Shown in pieces: positions 21,639 through 33,100 of a stretch of 64,000 nt of DNA. Below the pieces are notes generated by a model. It saw nothing but the letters and a program-made list of their open reading frames with translations, ran no database searches and was not told the DNA's origin. Each line of letters starts with the position of its first letter. The stretch's first letter is position 1. The stretch is from Siphonodentalium dalli (lineage: Eukaryota; Mollusca; Scaphopoda; Gadilida; Siphonodentaliidae). Location: positions 195,245,887 to 195,309,886 of the forward strand of contig CP136062.1 of assembly GCA_032622095.1 (NCBI GenBank), in the 5' to 3' direction. A program made the translations under genes and the position numbers.

Positions 21639-21685
21639 TCTATGCACGACGACCTCGGTAAGATAACGTCACACCCCATTGGTAC
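21390..21685 (-). CDS. Sulfotransferase exon 1: 5' leader and membrane anchor
   Basis: Exon runs from a good acceptor (pyrimidine tract then CAG, AG at 21687-21686) to a consensus GTAAGT donor (21389-21384). Coding starts at the ATG at 21638; an in-frame TGA about 40 nt upstream inside the same exon supports this start, and the next in-frame Met is residue 20. Encodes 83 residues: a short basic cytosolic tail, a hydrophobic segment starting K-Y-I-Y-P-A-L-V-V at about 22-42, then a polar stem with N-A-S and N-F-S sequons. That is the layout of a type II Golgi enzyme. The acceptor implies at least one further upstream non-coding exon, which I could not place. Assignment to the sulfotransferase rests on strand, topology, distance and phase-0 match, not on sequence similarity. 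Confidence 0.68.
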
Positions 21686-21785
21686 CTGGAAAGAAACAAG
21701 GTTCTGTTGGTTACGCAACTGGTAAAATACAAAATTTAGTTACTTTTAAATCAACGCCGTTCATAATACACTTAAACACAGTCAG

Positions 21786-21880
21786 ATGGGGCCTCGGTGG
21801 CTTAGTCGGTTATCGGTACAACTCCAAGCCGTCTCGCCCTCCAGCTCTGGTGATGAGGTTTCAAATCCACATGTTTCCAT
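21786..21880 (+). mobile_element. tRNA-derived SINE head
   Basis: GGGGCCTCGGTGGCTTAGTCGG resembles a pol III A box region of mollusc SINEs, and GAGGTTTCAAATCCACA about 55 bp downstream matches a decayed B box (GGTTCGAATCC). The spacing fits a tRNA-like head. Body and tail are not defined. The SINE lies 100 bp upstream of sulfotransferase exon 1. Confidence 0.65.
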
Positions 21881-22904
21881 CGTGGACTTTATGATTCGAA
21901 ATCGTTATCTGATGGAGTTACCAGTTACTCGCCGACGCACATGGTCGACGAGTTTATCAGCCATTGAAATCACTTTTAGATTAGCCGTAAGTGTGCTGAT
22001 TTCCTCTACCACTAAAATTGTCAATGTCGTGATATGGTCTTCGTTGCTGGAAGCGACATTATGCCCCAATCAATCATTAAACACAGTCACTGACGAATTG
22101 TTCATAGTTTACGGAAACCTGTTGGTTTAAATAACCGTGTGACAGCTAAATCAGTGGTTTAAACCAAAGAATGCAAGTCTAAGTCACGCGTTCGCCATCT
22201 CTGTGTTAAACCTGGTCCAGTCAGACCCATGGTTTAGCAGTATACTGTCTCTATATCATCGAACTAAATAATTGTACATGCATAATGCGGACTGCAGCGT
22301 TCTATCGACAGCGAAAATATATAATTACGACAACGAGCATATTTTTATTGTAAATTTATAAGCTAGATTCACTCGCACATGTAAAGTGTGTGGGGGGTAA
22401 GTTTTTTGTCAAGAGCGTTTTACGTTTTGCGTTTTATAACCTTAAACCGGCAACTAAACCATTGCATTTGACGGTTCAGCTAAACCCGATTTAGGAGGCT
22501 AGACATGAGATGACGAATCCGTCAATTCTGGATCGCGATAAACATCGGTGGAGCTGTATATATAATCTAGATTGACGACGTGTCTATATATGGGGAGAGT
22601 GGCAGCTTGGTATAATCCAGTCTTTTATAACTTTACCAAGTTTTTATTATTTTCAACTTACGAGTTGACTGTAATGAAACATTGGTCCAGTTATAAGTAG
22701 ACGGGTATAATCATGTCACAATCGATTCATTCTCACACGAGGGTTGTTATAAGCGCGCGTGTGTTTGCGTTAATTGATGGCGCGACAAAAATCATTCTAC
22801 CGGCCTACATGCTTGTGGTCCGCATGGTAACTGCATTGGTATGTTGATTACATGTTCATCTCACTAAATAATCAGCCAGCGTCTGAACGACCACAAACCA
22901 AAAT

Positions 22905-23138
22905 AATGATGTCCCTGGCTCCGCCCATAATTGAAATGTTAGCCCCGTTTGAACAAATCTTAATTCCAGTCACATAGGGCACATATATACATACCAATAT
23001 GAACCCATTATGTCAAATAGTTCTGAAGAAGGTGTTTAAAGAATTGTCGACGGATGGATGGGCGGGCGGATGGACGGAGACGAACGGGGTGATAACTATA
23101 TAGATCAACTAGAGACTTCGTCTCAGGTGAGCTAAAAC
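22905..23138 (+). mobile_element. Retroposon 3' tail, copy C
   Basis: 'gaacaaatctt...cagtcacatagggcacat', 'gacggatggatgggcggg' and a terminal 'gagacttcgtctcaggtgagctaaaa' match the copies ending at 8462 and 14018. Confidence 0.7.
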
Positions 23139-23456
23139 AGTGTTCCCAGGTTTTGAACTGGTGGAGTATGATCTCTACCGGCGTAGATAGAGTAGATATT
23201 CATAAGATTATCTTATATGCGATAGATATAGTGGACATTTACAACAATGGAAATTTCATGACTAAAACGACAACATTTTGATATCTCAGACTGTAAAATG
23301 GATATATATTACAAAGTGTGCGAAATACTTTAAATAACCATGCAGAAAAAATGCTATTTGTGAATGAACACACGCTAATCAAACTTATTAATAAAGTTTC
23401 AGTGTCCATACCCACACGTTACATGCATCACCAGTATGTATATACGACAAAGGTGT

Positions 23457-23678
23457 CTATGCACAAATCTCTATAATGTGTTGACGAGATCCGACCAGAT
23501 GACCTGGTTGTCCAGTCGCTATTTGAATTATAATTTTGAAGAACACGTCGAAAATGTACATGTATTCTTTGCAATGGTTGTAACAGAAATCCCGAAATGA
23601 GTGATCAAGACAGTTTTTAATTATGTCGCTGATCAATGATTCGCCGATTCCACGTTTTATACTAAAAGATCTTTTCAT
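23457..23678 (-). pseudogene. Unrecognised open stretch, possible decayed sulfotransferase exon
   Basis: 73-codon open frame with a segment K-E-Y-M-Y-I-F-D and, 15 residues later, G-Q-P-G-H, which lines up loosely with D-E-Y-I-D-I-F-D and G-P-N-G-Y in exon 3 (7394-7516). The expected donor GT is GA here and the expected acceptor CAG is CGG, so if it is an exon copy it is dead. Chance similarity is quite possible. Confidence 0.2.
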
Positions 23679-23722
23679 GTCGGCTTTTCAATGACGAAGA
23701 ATGTTGATCGTTTTATAAACTT

Positions 23723-24106
23723 TAAAGATGCATAATCCGATTAAGCGACCCTCAATTACTATTTATTTGGTTTCGGGGGTAAAACATATTTGATTCGAGT
23801 TGAGGAACCCACCTATCAAAGCTCAGAGTTATTAGATATCGATTTTTGAAATCTATTATTTTCACCATCGAGACTTAATAGTGGCCCAGTAAAAAGTCGA
23901 CGAACCGACGGTCTCGGACCTATTTGTGGATGAAGATGGATAACTCTAAAAACAATAGGCTTTGTGTTAATAATATGGCCAAATTTCGTCGAACAACGTG
24001 TTGATAAATAACACGTTTCGGGCAATTTTATACTATAGTTGACAGTGGTTAGCATTATTTTTGGGCAATTAATCGATTCTGATAACTGAAGCGGAATTTC
24101 TAAAAA

Positions 24107-24137
<31 letters not shown>

Positions 24138-24184
24138 GGAATCTGGTTATATGGGGACCATCGAATCGGATTGAGTACATTTAA
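23723..24184. mobile_element. MITE, TIR TTTAAAGATGCATAATCCGA, with (GTT)n
   Basis: Ends TTTAAAG(A)T(G)C(A)TAATCCGATT and GAATCGGATTGAGTACATTTAA are inverted. The first 170 bp match 42250-42420 closely. An internal (GTT)n microsatellite lies at about 24109-24137. The 182-codon minus frame here, with a run of Thr, is a repeat translation, not a gene. Confidence 0.8.
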
Positions 24185-25954
24185 TTTCATTTCATTCAAT
24201 GCTTTGTGTGACGATTCAATCGTTCTGGAAGAAAATGTTTTGGTTACAAAGTTAACACTAGTGATATATAATGAGACCAAATGTTTATGTTGATAGTTCT
24301 TGTGAAAACTGCACCCAATATAGTTTATTAAAACTAAATAATCAAGTTCTGTTAAATTTCTCATTTTTTAAATTATTTTATTATTTGCATGAGTATAGTC
24401 CCAGAATTTGCATACTGCAAAGGATTATCATCGTACAATAAAACAGAAAATATGTACTATATCTTTCAATATTCATACCATTCAAGTTAAGGGTTGATTT
24501 CGGTAAATTATGTAATAATTCACACCTATATATTTTAAAAACAGTCAAAGTCTTCATAATACATTATTGACTATTTTACCGATCCGAATGGGTTAAATAT
24601 ATTATATAGATATCATAGGACAAGACCATTCTACTTATTTAGGCATTTGAATGGAGTTTTATGACAATTTCTCCCAACTGACAGTTTTTATACTATACCG
24701 ATTCTAAAGCTTTAATTATATTAAACTGTGTTAAATATAATGTGTGTATCCGATTATATCAACAGAATCGAATACAAGTCTCATATTAGTGAGGTATGAT
24801 CATCATATCTCTAAAAAATAGTGCCAAAACACGTGGTTTCGGGGGTCGCCATTTTTACGAACACAAGTTCGATCGTTGCCACGAAGATTACACACGTGAC
24901 TTTCTATGGAAGACAGTCTAGCAATCATACACATGTATCTGAAGCAGCGACACCAACACATCCTTGTGATATTTCGTTTGAGTGAAATAAATCAGTGATG
25001 TACCACGTCAATCCAAAAGCTTACTTTATAATACAAAGATTAGATAATCCACAAAAGGACTGACTCGTATACGTATATAAATTCATGAAGATCATGCGGT
25101 AATTTCGCAATTGAGGTGTGGAATTCTATGAAAAATATGTATATCATACCGGTACATTAAGTATGAATAAGGCAGCAATTACATTAGTGTGAGCCTTTTA
25201 TTCACAATGTGCATGACGCAATCTCATTATATGCGCCCATTTAAACAATGTATCCAGGGTTTCAGACCTCCAGTTACAACAACAACATAAACAATGTGAT
25301 TTAACGCCGTTTTCTTCTGCATGCTTCGTATAGTGTTGAGAAAACAAATGTTGAAAACGAAATATTACTTATAAACTAAACCTAAACATATCTAATTTTA
25401 TGCGCCCATTTAAACAATGTATTCAGGGTGCCAGACCTCCAGTTACAACAACGTGAAACAAATGTGAATTACCAGAGTTGTCTAGCTGCTTCGTTCTGTT
25501 GAAACGAGAGGCCGATCACGATCGGCAGATGTTAACCCATCCCTTGACGATAGTAAGTTACTCTGATCGGAATAATAAACAAGAGTTTTGATGTTGAATT
25601 ATAGAGTATAATGTTATTTACTATTATAGACAATGTACCTAACACAAATTATTGGAATTTATGGGTCACTCACATTTATATAAGAGAATGCACTGGAACA
25701 GGATATGTAATGCTGCACAACCACAGCCTTGGGTTAAATGTGAAAAGGTGACCTGGACATGGAATACTTGGTCAAGAGATTCCAATTTAAGTTTACAATG
25801 ATAATGTATCAAATTATACCTACAACAGCCATCAAGATAAACACCTCACTACTGACACATCAGTATCAATTATACAGCATTGATTATGTTAAAGGCTGGC
25901 ATATCTATGAAACCAATAACAGTTATAATGACCTCAGACCTTCTGTAGAGTGAT

Positions 25955-26560
25955 GTTCTAGTCTACTGTTAACAGCATGTGATGTGTATTGTTGAAACTT
26001 TTTTTAAATTAGATACCATAGCTTTCTTTATCTGCTCATTGGCATAAGAGACATCAGAAAATAATATAACCATATTAAACCAAATTTGGTGTGCTGACCC
26101 AGGGTGCCCTTGGCGGAGTTATAATGGTGTTAGTTTTTCAAATTTTAGTTTTTCAAATTTGGTTAGTAGTAACTTTAAAGAACAATATTTTTTTAATTAT
26201 TATAAAAAAACAATTTTATTATTTTTTGTTGTTATTTATTTATTTATTCATTCATTTATTCATTTTATGTTAAATTGTGCAAGAAATTAAAACTATTTTT
26301 TTTTTTTTAAGAGTGAATATTTATTTGGGAAAAGGGCCATAACTCACTTAAAAATAGTCTGATCAAACCCATATTAGAATTCAATCTGTCTTTTGTGCTG
26401 TAAAATTCATATACAAAATTTGGTTCCGATCAGATAGAAACTGTTTGAGTTATCGCACCATGCGTAAAGTGTCTACAGGCAGACAGATGGACGGGTGGAC
26501 AAGCGACGAGTGGTCAATCCGGACATTGATACTATGTTTTAATACCATACTATGGTATGG
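25955..26560 (+). mobile_element. Retroposon, copy matching 7860-8460
   Basis: 'gttctagtctactgttaacagcatgt...taccatagctttctttatctgc', '(a)aaccaaatttggtgtgctgacc', 'gggccataactcacttaaaa' and the 'gtggtcaatccggac' end follow the same order as copy A with moderate divergence. Confidence 0.7.
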
Positions 26561-26939
26561 GTAAACATACAAATTAGTCATTTGTGGGTAAGTATCAATT
26601 TTCCCATCTCCACTAGCATGGGCATGTATGTGATTTTTGTGAAACACTGGACAAACATGACAGATTATGTGATAAAACACAATTTATTCCCTATGAGTTT
26701 TCTATTGCCAGGCATCTTTCTTGACATAGAGACCTCCTCAGAAACCCAGGCTAACAGGGCAAATTAATTACATAGAGCTCTTATCTCTCCACAGGTATAA
26801 GTATCTCTGGTTAGGCCTCACACTGATGGCTAAAAATAACTCTATTTTTCATAATACAGATTACTGCTTATCTCCTTCTCTAAGGAGTTAAACTTCATAT
26901 CACTGGTAATTAATTGTAGACTGCTAGGGTTGTCTGTTC

Positions 26940-27500
26940 AATTCTTAGTTGAAAAAGGGCCATATCTCCATTCAAAAATAACGGATCAAACCCATATTCG
27001 AATTCGATCTGTATTTTGAGTTGAGAAACTCACATACAAAATGTGGTTCCTATCAGTTGAGAAATGGTGTATTTATGGAAGCATGCATGAATTCTATGTC
27101 AAAGGGCCATAACTCCATTAACAAATATCAGATCAAACCCATATTCGAACTCGATATGTATTTTGGGCTGAGAAAATCGCATACCAGATTTGGTACCGGT
27201 CAGATAAAAATATTTGAGTTATGGCAGCATGCATGAATTTTAAGACGAAAAAGGGCCATAACTCCGTAAAAAAAAAACTCGGATCAAACCCATATTCGAA
27301 CTCGATTTGTATTTGGTGCTGAGAAATTCATATACAAAATTTGGTTCCGATCAGATATAAAATATTTCAGTTATCGCACCATGCGTAAAGTGTCTACAGA
27401 CAGACAGACAGACAGACGGACGGACGGACGGATTAACGACGAGTGGTCAATCCGGACAACGACACTATGTTTACCATACTATGGTATGGGTAAACATAAA
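26940..27500 (+). mobile_element. Retroposon tail with three internal repeats and GACA/GACG tract
   Basis: Three successive 'gggccata(a/t)ctcc...ggatcaaacccatattcgaa' units, then a pure gacagacagacagacggacgg run and 'gtggtcaatccggacaacgac...ggtatgggtaaacat'. The variable unit number between copies suggests internal tandem expansion. Confidence 0.7.
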
Positions 27501-27504
27501 AAAT

Positions 27505-30500
27505 GTTGAAATATACGAAATATTACATGTATATAAAGTAAACCTTAAAATATCTAATAAGATAGTATTGTTATTAACATATTACTTGTATACACCTGAA
27601 CCGATATAAAAAATAAAATAATTTCTTAAAATATAGCCTGGTACCCTCAATGCATCTTTAGTACATTTTTGACAGTCATTATACATAATAAGCCGTATAC
27701 ATAATGAGCCCGTCTGCATCATCTCTATCCATATGCCATTTACGGATGATAACTTTACTGAACTAAATGGAATGAAATATGGTATGTATAGGTTCAATAC
27801 CACAAAATACAGGTCAACTTCAATATTGGAAACCGGCCGTTCACTTTTAACAGAGTTGCGACACTTTTATCAGTTTGGGCTGATTTTTCCTTTTATTGGT
27901 TTTCGGCTGATACGTTCTGGTTATGGAAGGTAACATACGTATTATAAATGTCTATAAGTATAGGTATCATACGTATTATAAGTGTCTACGTATAAGTAAC
28001 GGCCCTGCGTGGTAGAGAGGAACTGGATCATCTCTGGAAGGCGCTACACACTATATCTCCCATAACTTCTCACCATGTAAATAAGTTTGTACCGTCATCT
28101 TGATCACATGTGTGTTACAATATTGTATTAGGAGAGGGGCTTTATAAGTTGCAAAAACTTGTGCCCCAATCCCTTTTGTATATTTTGCAAGTAAAATATG
28201 TTTCAAATCAAGGAACTGGAGTTGTGTTATATAGCGCGTTTACTCGTGAAATGCGACACAGACTCACACATGCGTGGTACGGAACTACCCTCTCAGAACT
28301 GCATGCATGCGCACCAATACTGTATATATACATGTAGTTAAATAATTTAATCACTGGTGTATATAGAGTGACATAATTTCCCCTCCAATGTCATTTTATT
28401 CGCTGCCCCGTGACTTATATATCAGAATAGGTACCATGCTCTTTATAATTCGATCATTGTTCATTTGTTTTCGAATATGTAATGTCGGAATGGCAGTGGG
28501 ATGTCCATCGATTCAGGCCAACGGTATATATTTGTGGTTGGGATTTCCGTACCGACCGTGTATCAACCCCTTTATATAGGCATTCTGTAAGATTATTGTC
28601 AATGGCATATAGAATGGGTTCATTTCTCAGATATACGGTATTGTGTTTAATACAGCTTTAATATATACATAAATTTGCAAAATTATTTGAATCTTACATA
28701 TAGAGTATAAGTTCAAATAATACATATACGAATTTGTGTCGAAATAGTTAATTCATTTTTTTTAAATCTTACCTATATAACTATATATTTTTTAATTGGA
28801 ATTTATCATGTTGTGCATGCATGGAGGGTGGGTTCTGGGCACATTATGGTGGCCTTATACACATATATGTTATGCCATTATGATCAAGAGCGTGCACGCA
28901 TTGAATACATGTAAATAGGATGGCGTGTTGTATAATATGGCATGTCGTACTATAGTGTATGCACCATGCACCTTGCAGCTTATACCCGTCCGCATCCATC
29001 CACTGACCTTTGAACTTTTGTTGTTCTCCGGAATAGCTTTATCTGAGTTGAGAAGCATATCAATATACCATTCCGATCGAAACATGAATGGCCATGAATG
29101 TCAATGATAATAATATATTCTGATATATTTATTATCTAAGATAAGATAATAACACTTAAACACTGCATGGTACCCATCAAAATTATAGGTTATGGACACG
29201 GGGCTATTGCACATATATACATGAAACTTCCATATATGTCGAGACAAATAAAAGCGACCACACGATGCCTATCCGACACAAAGACAATTTACGGACCTCA
29301 CAGCATCACTACCCCTCCCCAAATAATAATAAATGAACATAAATTTAAAACTATTATGCCGTAATTGGATATCGCACATGTTTGTCAAATGGTCTGGAGG
29401 AACGCTAAATGTATAAGAAATTTCATTTGGGGAACCACACTTCTTCAAACTTGACTGTAGTGACACAACGCGAAAGTAGTTAATAGATGTATGCTGTTGT
29501 TGTAACTGGAGGTTTGGAACCCTGAATTCATCTTTAACAAGTCTGCAAGAATACGTTCACTGCCATGTATATATACGGAACCACACGACGAACACTATAT
29601 TTGAAATTGATAGATATCACGACACAGTTGCCGTGCACAGAAGAGACAAAAGCTAAGTGACAACTATGGGCTTCCATACATGTAGTGATACGGGATTGAC
29701 CTCTGTAACAGCGTGCAGGTGGCAAATACATCGACATAATGGATTCCGAAACCACGTGTTTAGTGGGCTTGGTAAATTCGTTTCTGTGGGTAGTCCATGT
29801 GGGAAACGTTAAATGTTTTCAAATGGAATTGTACTAGGGACATGTGGCCACATGTCACAAAGTTATGTTTTAGGGTAAAATTGGGTTTTGCGTTGTTTGC
29901 ATACGAATGCCAAAGGCTACTTTCGAAGACAAATTTCTGCCACTTAGCTTACATTTGCCCAGAAAATGCACTGGTTTCTGATACTGCAAACCTAGACCTA
30001 CAATTTGACATATAACTTTTGTCTGAATTCGCAGTTTTCGTCGAGAACGAGCCTCCGGTACTAACCCACTCCCGTCGACAAGGTATATCCCTAACCCATG
30101 CAGCTCTAGACCGTTATCCCGCCTTAAAGAACTAGAATAATTAAAAATAGCTGATAAATTGATATCAAATGGGTATATCGAATTATCTGTTGTTCAGTGC
30201 AATTTCTCTCTTCGTTAGAAGCCGGGCCCACCGCATGAAACCTTGTTATAAATTAACAAATATTGAGTGATCTTGAAACAGGGAAGGTTCGAATCACCCC
30301 CTTCAATTGACCAATGCTCTATTTTGGTCCTATTTCTAAGCCTGAAAACATGGATTTGGAAAAAAGAAACGACATTGGGAAAATACGCGATTGTGGGCTA
30401 AGACTCCACCCGCCTACCTGGTATGTTTCCTCTACCCCGCCCCTCCACCCCTTCTTCCAAACAGCGGAGGTTGAAAATAAGATTTACCAAAATTCCATGA

Positions 30501-32270
30501 CTTTTTGGGCGTCTAGAAAAAAAGTCAATACGTGGTAAAACTGTTTTTGTATGTCGCGGTTTGATCATCAATACCACCAATGAATGGTGCATACATAATT
30601 ATGTTACATCCAAATATCTTTCATTGTGTGAAATGGGATGTGGCGACTTCGCGTTTGGTTAATTGACTCATTAATTCCATAGCGTTATAAATTGTGAGTA
30701 AATTCCTATTTGAACGATATGTGTATGTACGCGTAAGTTTGGATGCCAATTCGACAACAATTAAAGTGCTGCGCATGCATGAACATGCATACACAATGGT
30801 GGTACACGTGGCGCACTAAATTGACCCCATCTGGCAACCCTCGTGTTTGATTACATTCAACACAAGAGCAGCTTGTTTTTGTATATGTTGGTTTTTGCTA
30901 TCAATTAACTCTACATGGATACAATTTAGATTTGCTTGTACACTGCCTGCAGGTTAAAGTGCTTAGCACCAGGAGCGCCTAATTGATTACACACATGTTT
31001 ATTATTCATGTGCAAGGGGCATGGATAAATGGATGCATGAACTCGTTATATATAGTGGCTAGCAAAGCCGGCCCTACCGCTCTATATGTAATCACTGAAC
31101 TAAATGTTTTCACATAGGCGACAGTGTTAACGTTTCGGCCAAATTCACTGCAGGCCATACCAGTGATGTTTACCCAGCTAGATTGATACCAGTTGATCAC
31201 GAAAATGCAAGAAAAATCATAGGTTATGTGTTTACTTTTTAAAATAAATTCCCAAGTGTACGACAGGGCTATCCCACAGCCAAATTTGATCTGGAAAAAC
31301 CAGAACTACAGCAGCTAGTTAAATAAATTTCCCGCTCACAAAAATCCATTCCCCCATTCATTCACGAGTTTTAATTATTTAGATATGATGTACATATCAA
31401 ATAAACGCGATGTCGTCCTTTAATAACGTGTCGCATGTATCAGGTGAAGGTCATTCTTCAGTTACCTTCACCTTTAGCATTCCACGGTGTACTCGCTACC
31501 CGACTCTAGAACACATTTAGCTCCCTGATTCCATATGTAATATGCCATAGAGGCGATCAAGGCTTTATGTGTGGCGATACTAGATAAATTTGATTCATTT
31601 CACCATCAATATTTCATATATATTATCAGTATATGTTTCTTTTATTGTGGTTTATCGTAGTTTTAGACACGATGATAGGTGACTATGCTAACTCATCAGA
31701 ATAGCTTTATATACCAATCTTTATTGATTTATGCAATATGAAATACAACACATATAATAAACAATCGACAACAGTGTGTGTGTGTATGCTACTGATTAGG
31801 GACCAGATAGTACGCCCCATTGCCAGCAAGCACACGTCCACAGTTCTCGGCTTCACCTTCACGGTGCTATATCATATTAATCAAGAATCTCTTATTTACA
31901 AACCTGCTAATGTATCAGAAAATCGTATTTTACCAGATAAATATTATTGTCGTTTGACTCGGAAGTTCCCAAATATAAAGAAATTTTCCATAATGGGGAT
32001 AAAGCCTTGAAATCAATTCGAAAAACTTATCACGTATGCTGTTTCAGACGAGATATATTCAACGACGAAATACCATCAGGTAAAAACAAAGAGTGAAAAT
32101 AAAATGCCAGGTACAACCAAAGTTCGCCGTTAGATCATCTTTTCAATTAAAGGCCCACATTCTATGATTTCAGCAGTTTTCTACTTCTATGTGGGCATCT
32201 TCTGAGACTCAGATTTTTCACATAGTGATGAATTATAGTATTTTAATCATATTTTATGGCATAGACTAGC
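27505..32270. other. No supported gene
   Basis: About 4.8 kb of AT-rich DNA with only short open frames lacking family resemblance. A 'cctccagttacaac' block is shared (inverted) between 29495-29525 and 25260-25290, so some of it is dispersed repeat. Confidence 0.5.
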
Positions 32271-32274
32271 AGGT

Positions 32275-33100
32275 GACCCGACTTCGTCCGGGCTTTGACC
32301 TTGAATGGACCATTTTGAAGGTCAAGGTCAGGTCGGAGTCACTATTTGAGTCCAAAACACTCCCCGCAAAAAATTACCCGTAGGTATCAAATTTCGTCGA
32401 AATCCGTCCAGCAGTTTTCCCGGCCATAGATAACAGACAAACAAACAGAAGTCCCAAAATATATATTAGATCACTTGTGGGTACCCGTTTCAGGGTGAAG
32501 GTCACCTCGGGCGGAAAAACTGACCCGACGAAAATCTCCCCCATTCCCAGGAACCCCTAAGTACGAACGCAGAATCACACAACACGCTCATGTCTGTACA
32601 CAGACACAACACGCTCATTTATGGACACACACGCGCTCTTTATCAACGACACTGCGGATACGAACGCTCTTTAACTATCACGCGATTAGCCCATGAACTA
32701 CCCATTGCGGTGGCGGTGGATTGGAGAATGAATGCCCTGACGTTGTCAGAAGCGGTGCGATGACATTCCATCTGGAATTTTACCCTTATATATGAAGTTT
32801 GGGCTCAATCCGTCCATCAGTATTCCCGGCCATAGCTAACAAACAAACAAACAGAAGTCCCAAAATATATATTAGACTAGCAGGTGACCCGACTTCGTCC
32901 GGACTTTGACCTTGAATTGGCCAGTTTGAAGGTCAAGGTCAGGTCGGAGTCACTATTTGACCCGTCCAAAATACTCCCCGGACTAAAACACCCGTAGGTA
33001 TCAAATTTCGTCGAAATCCGTCCAGCAGTTTCCCAGCCATAGCTAACAGACAAACAAACAAACAAACAGACAGAAGTCCCAAACTATATATTAGACCAAC
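32275..33100 (+). mobile_element. LINE-like 3' tail repeats (two copies)
   Basis: 'tagcaggtgacccgacttcgtccgg...' to 'cagacaaacaaacagaagtcccaaaatatatattag' occurs at 32268-32470 and 32876-33095. 'aaatttcgtcgaaatccgtccagcag' followed by 'gaccaaacaaac'-type tails is characteristic of non-LTR retroposon 3' ends. No reverse transcriptase remains. Confidence 0.7.

Noticed and set aside
21786-21860. tRNA gene
   Set aside because: A- and B-box-like motifs are present but the arms do not fold as a tRNA; better explained as a SINE head.
23816-24364. 182-codon minus frame with a poly-Thr run
   Set aside because: Lies on a MITE with a (GTT)n microsatellite; the same sequence at 42250 is not open.
30270-30305. 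tRNA B box (ggttcgaatcacc)
   Set aside because: No A box or acceptor stem at the right distance.
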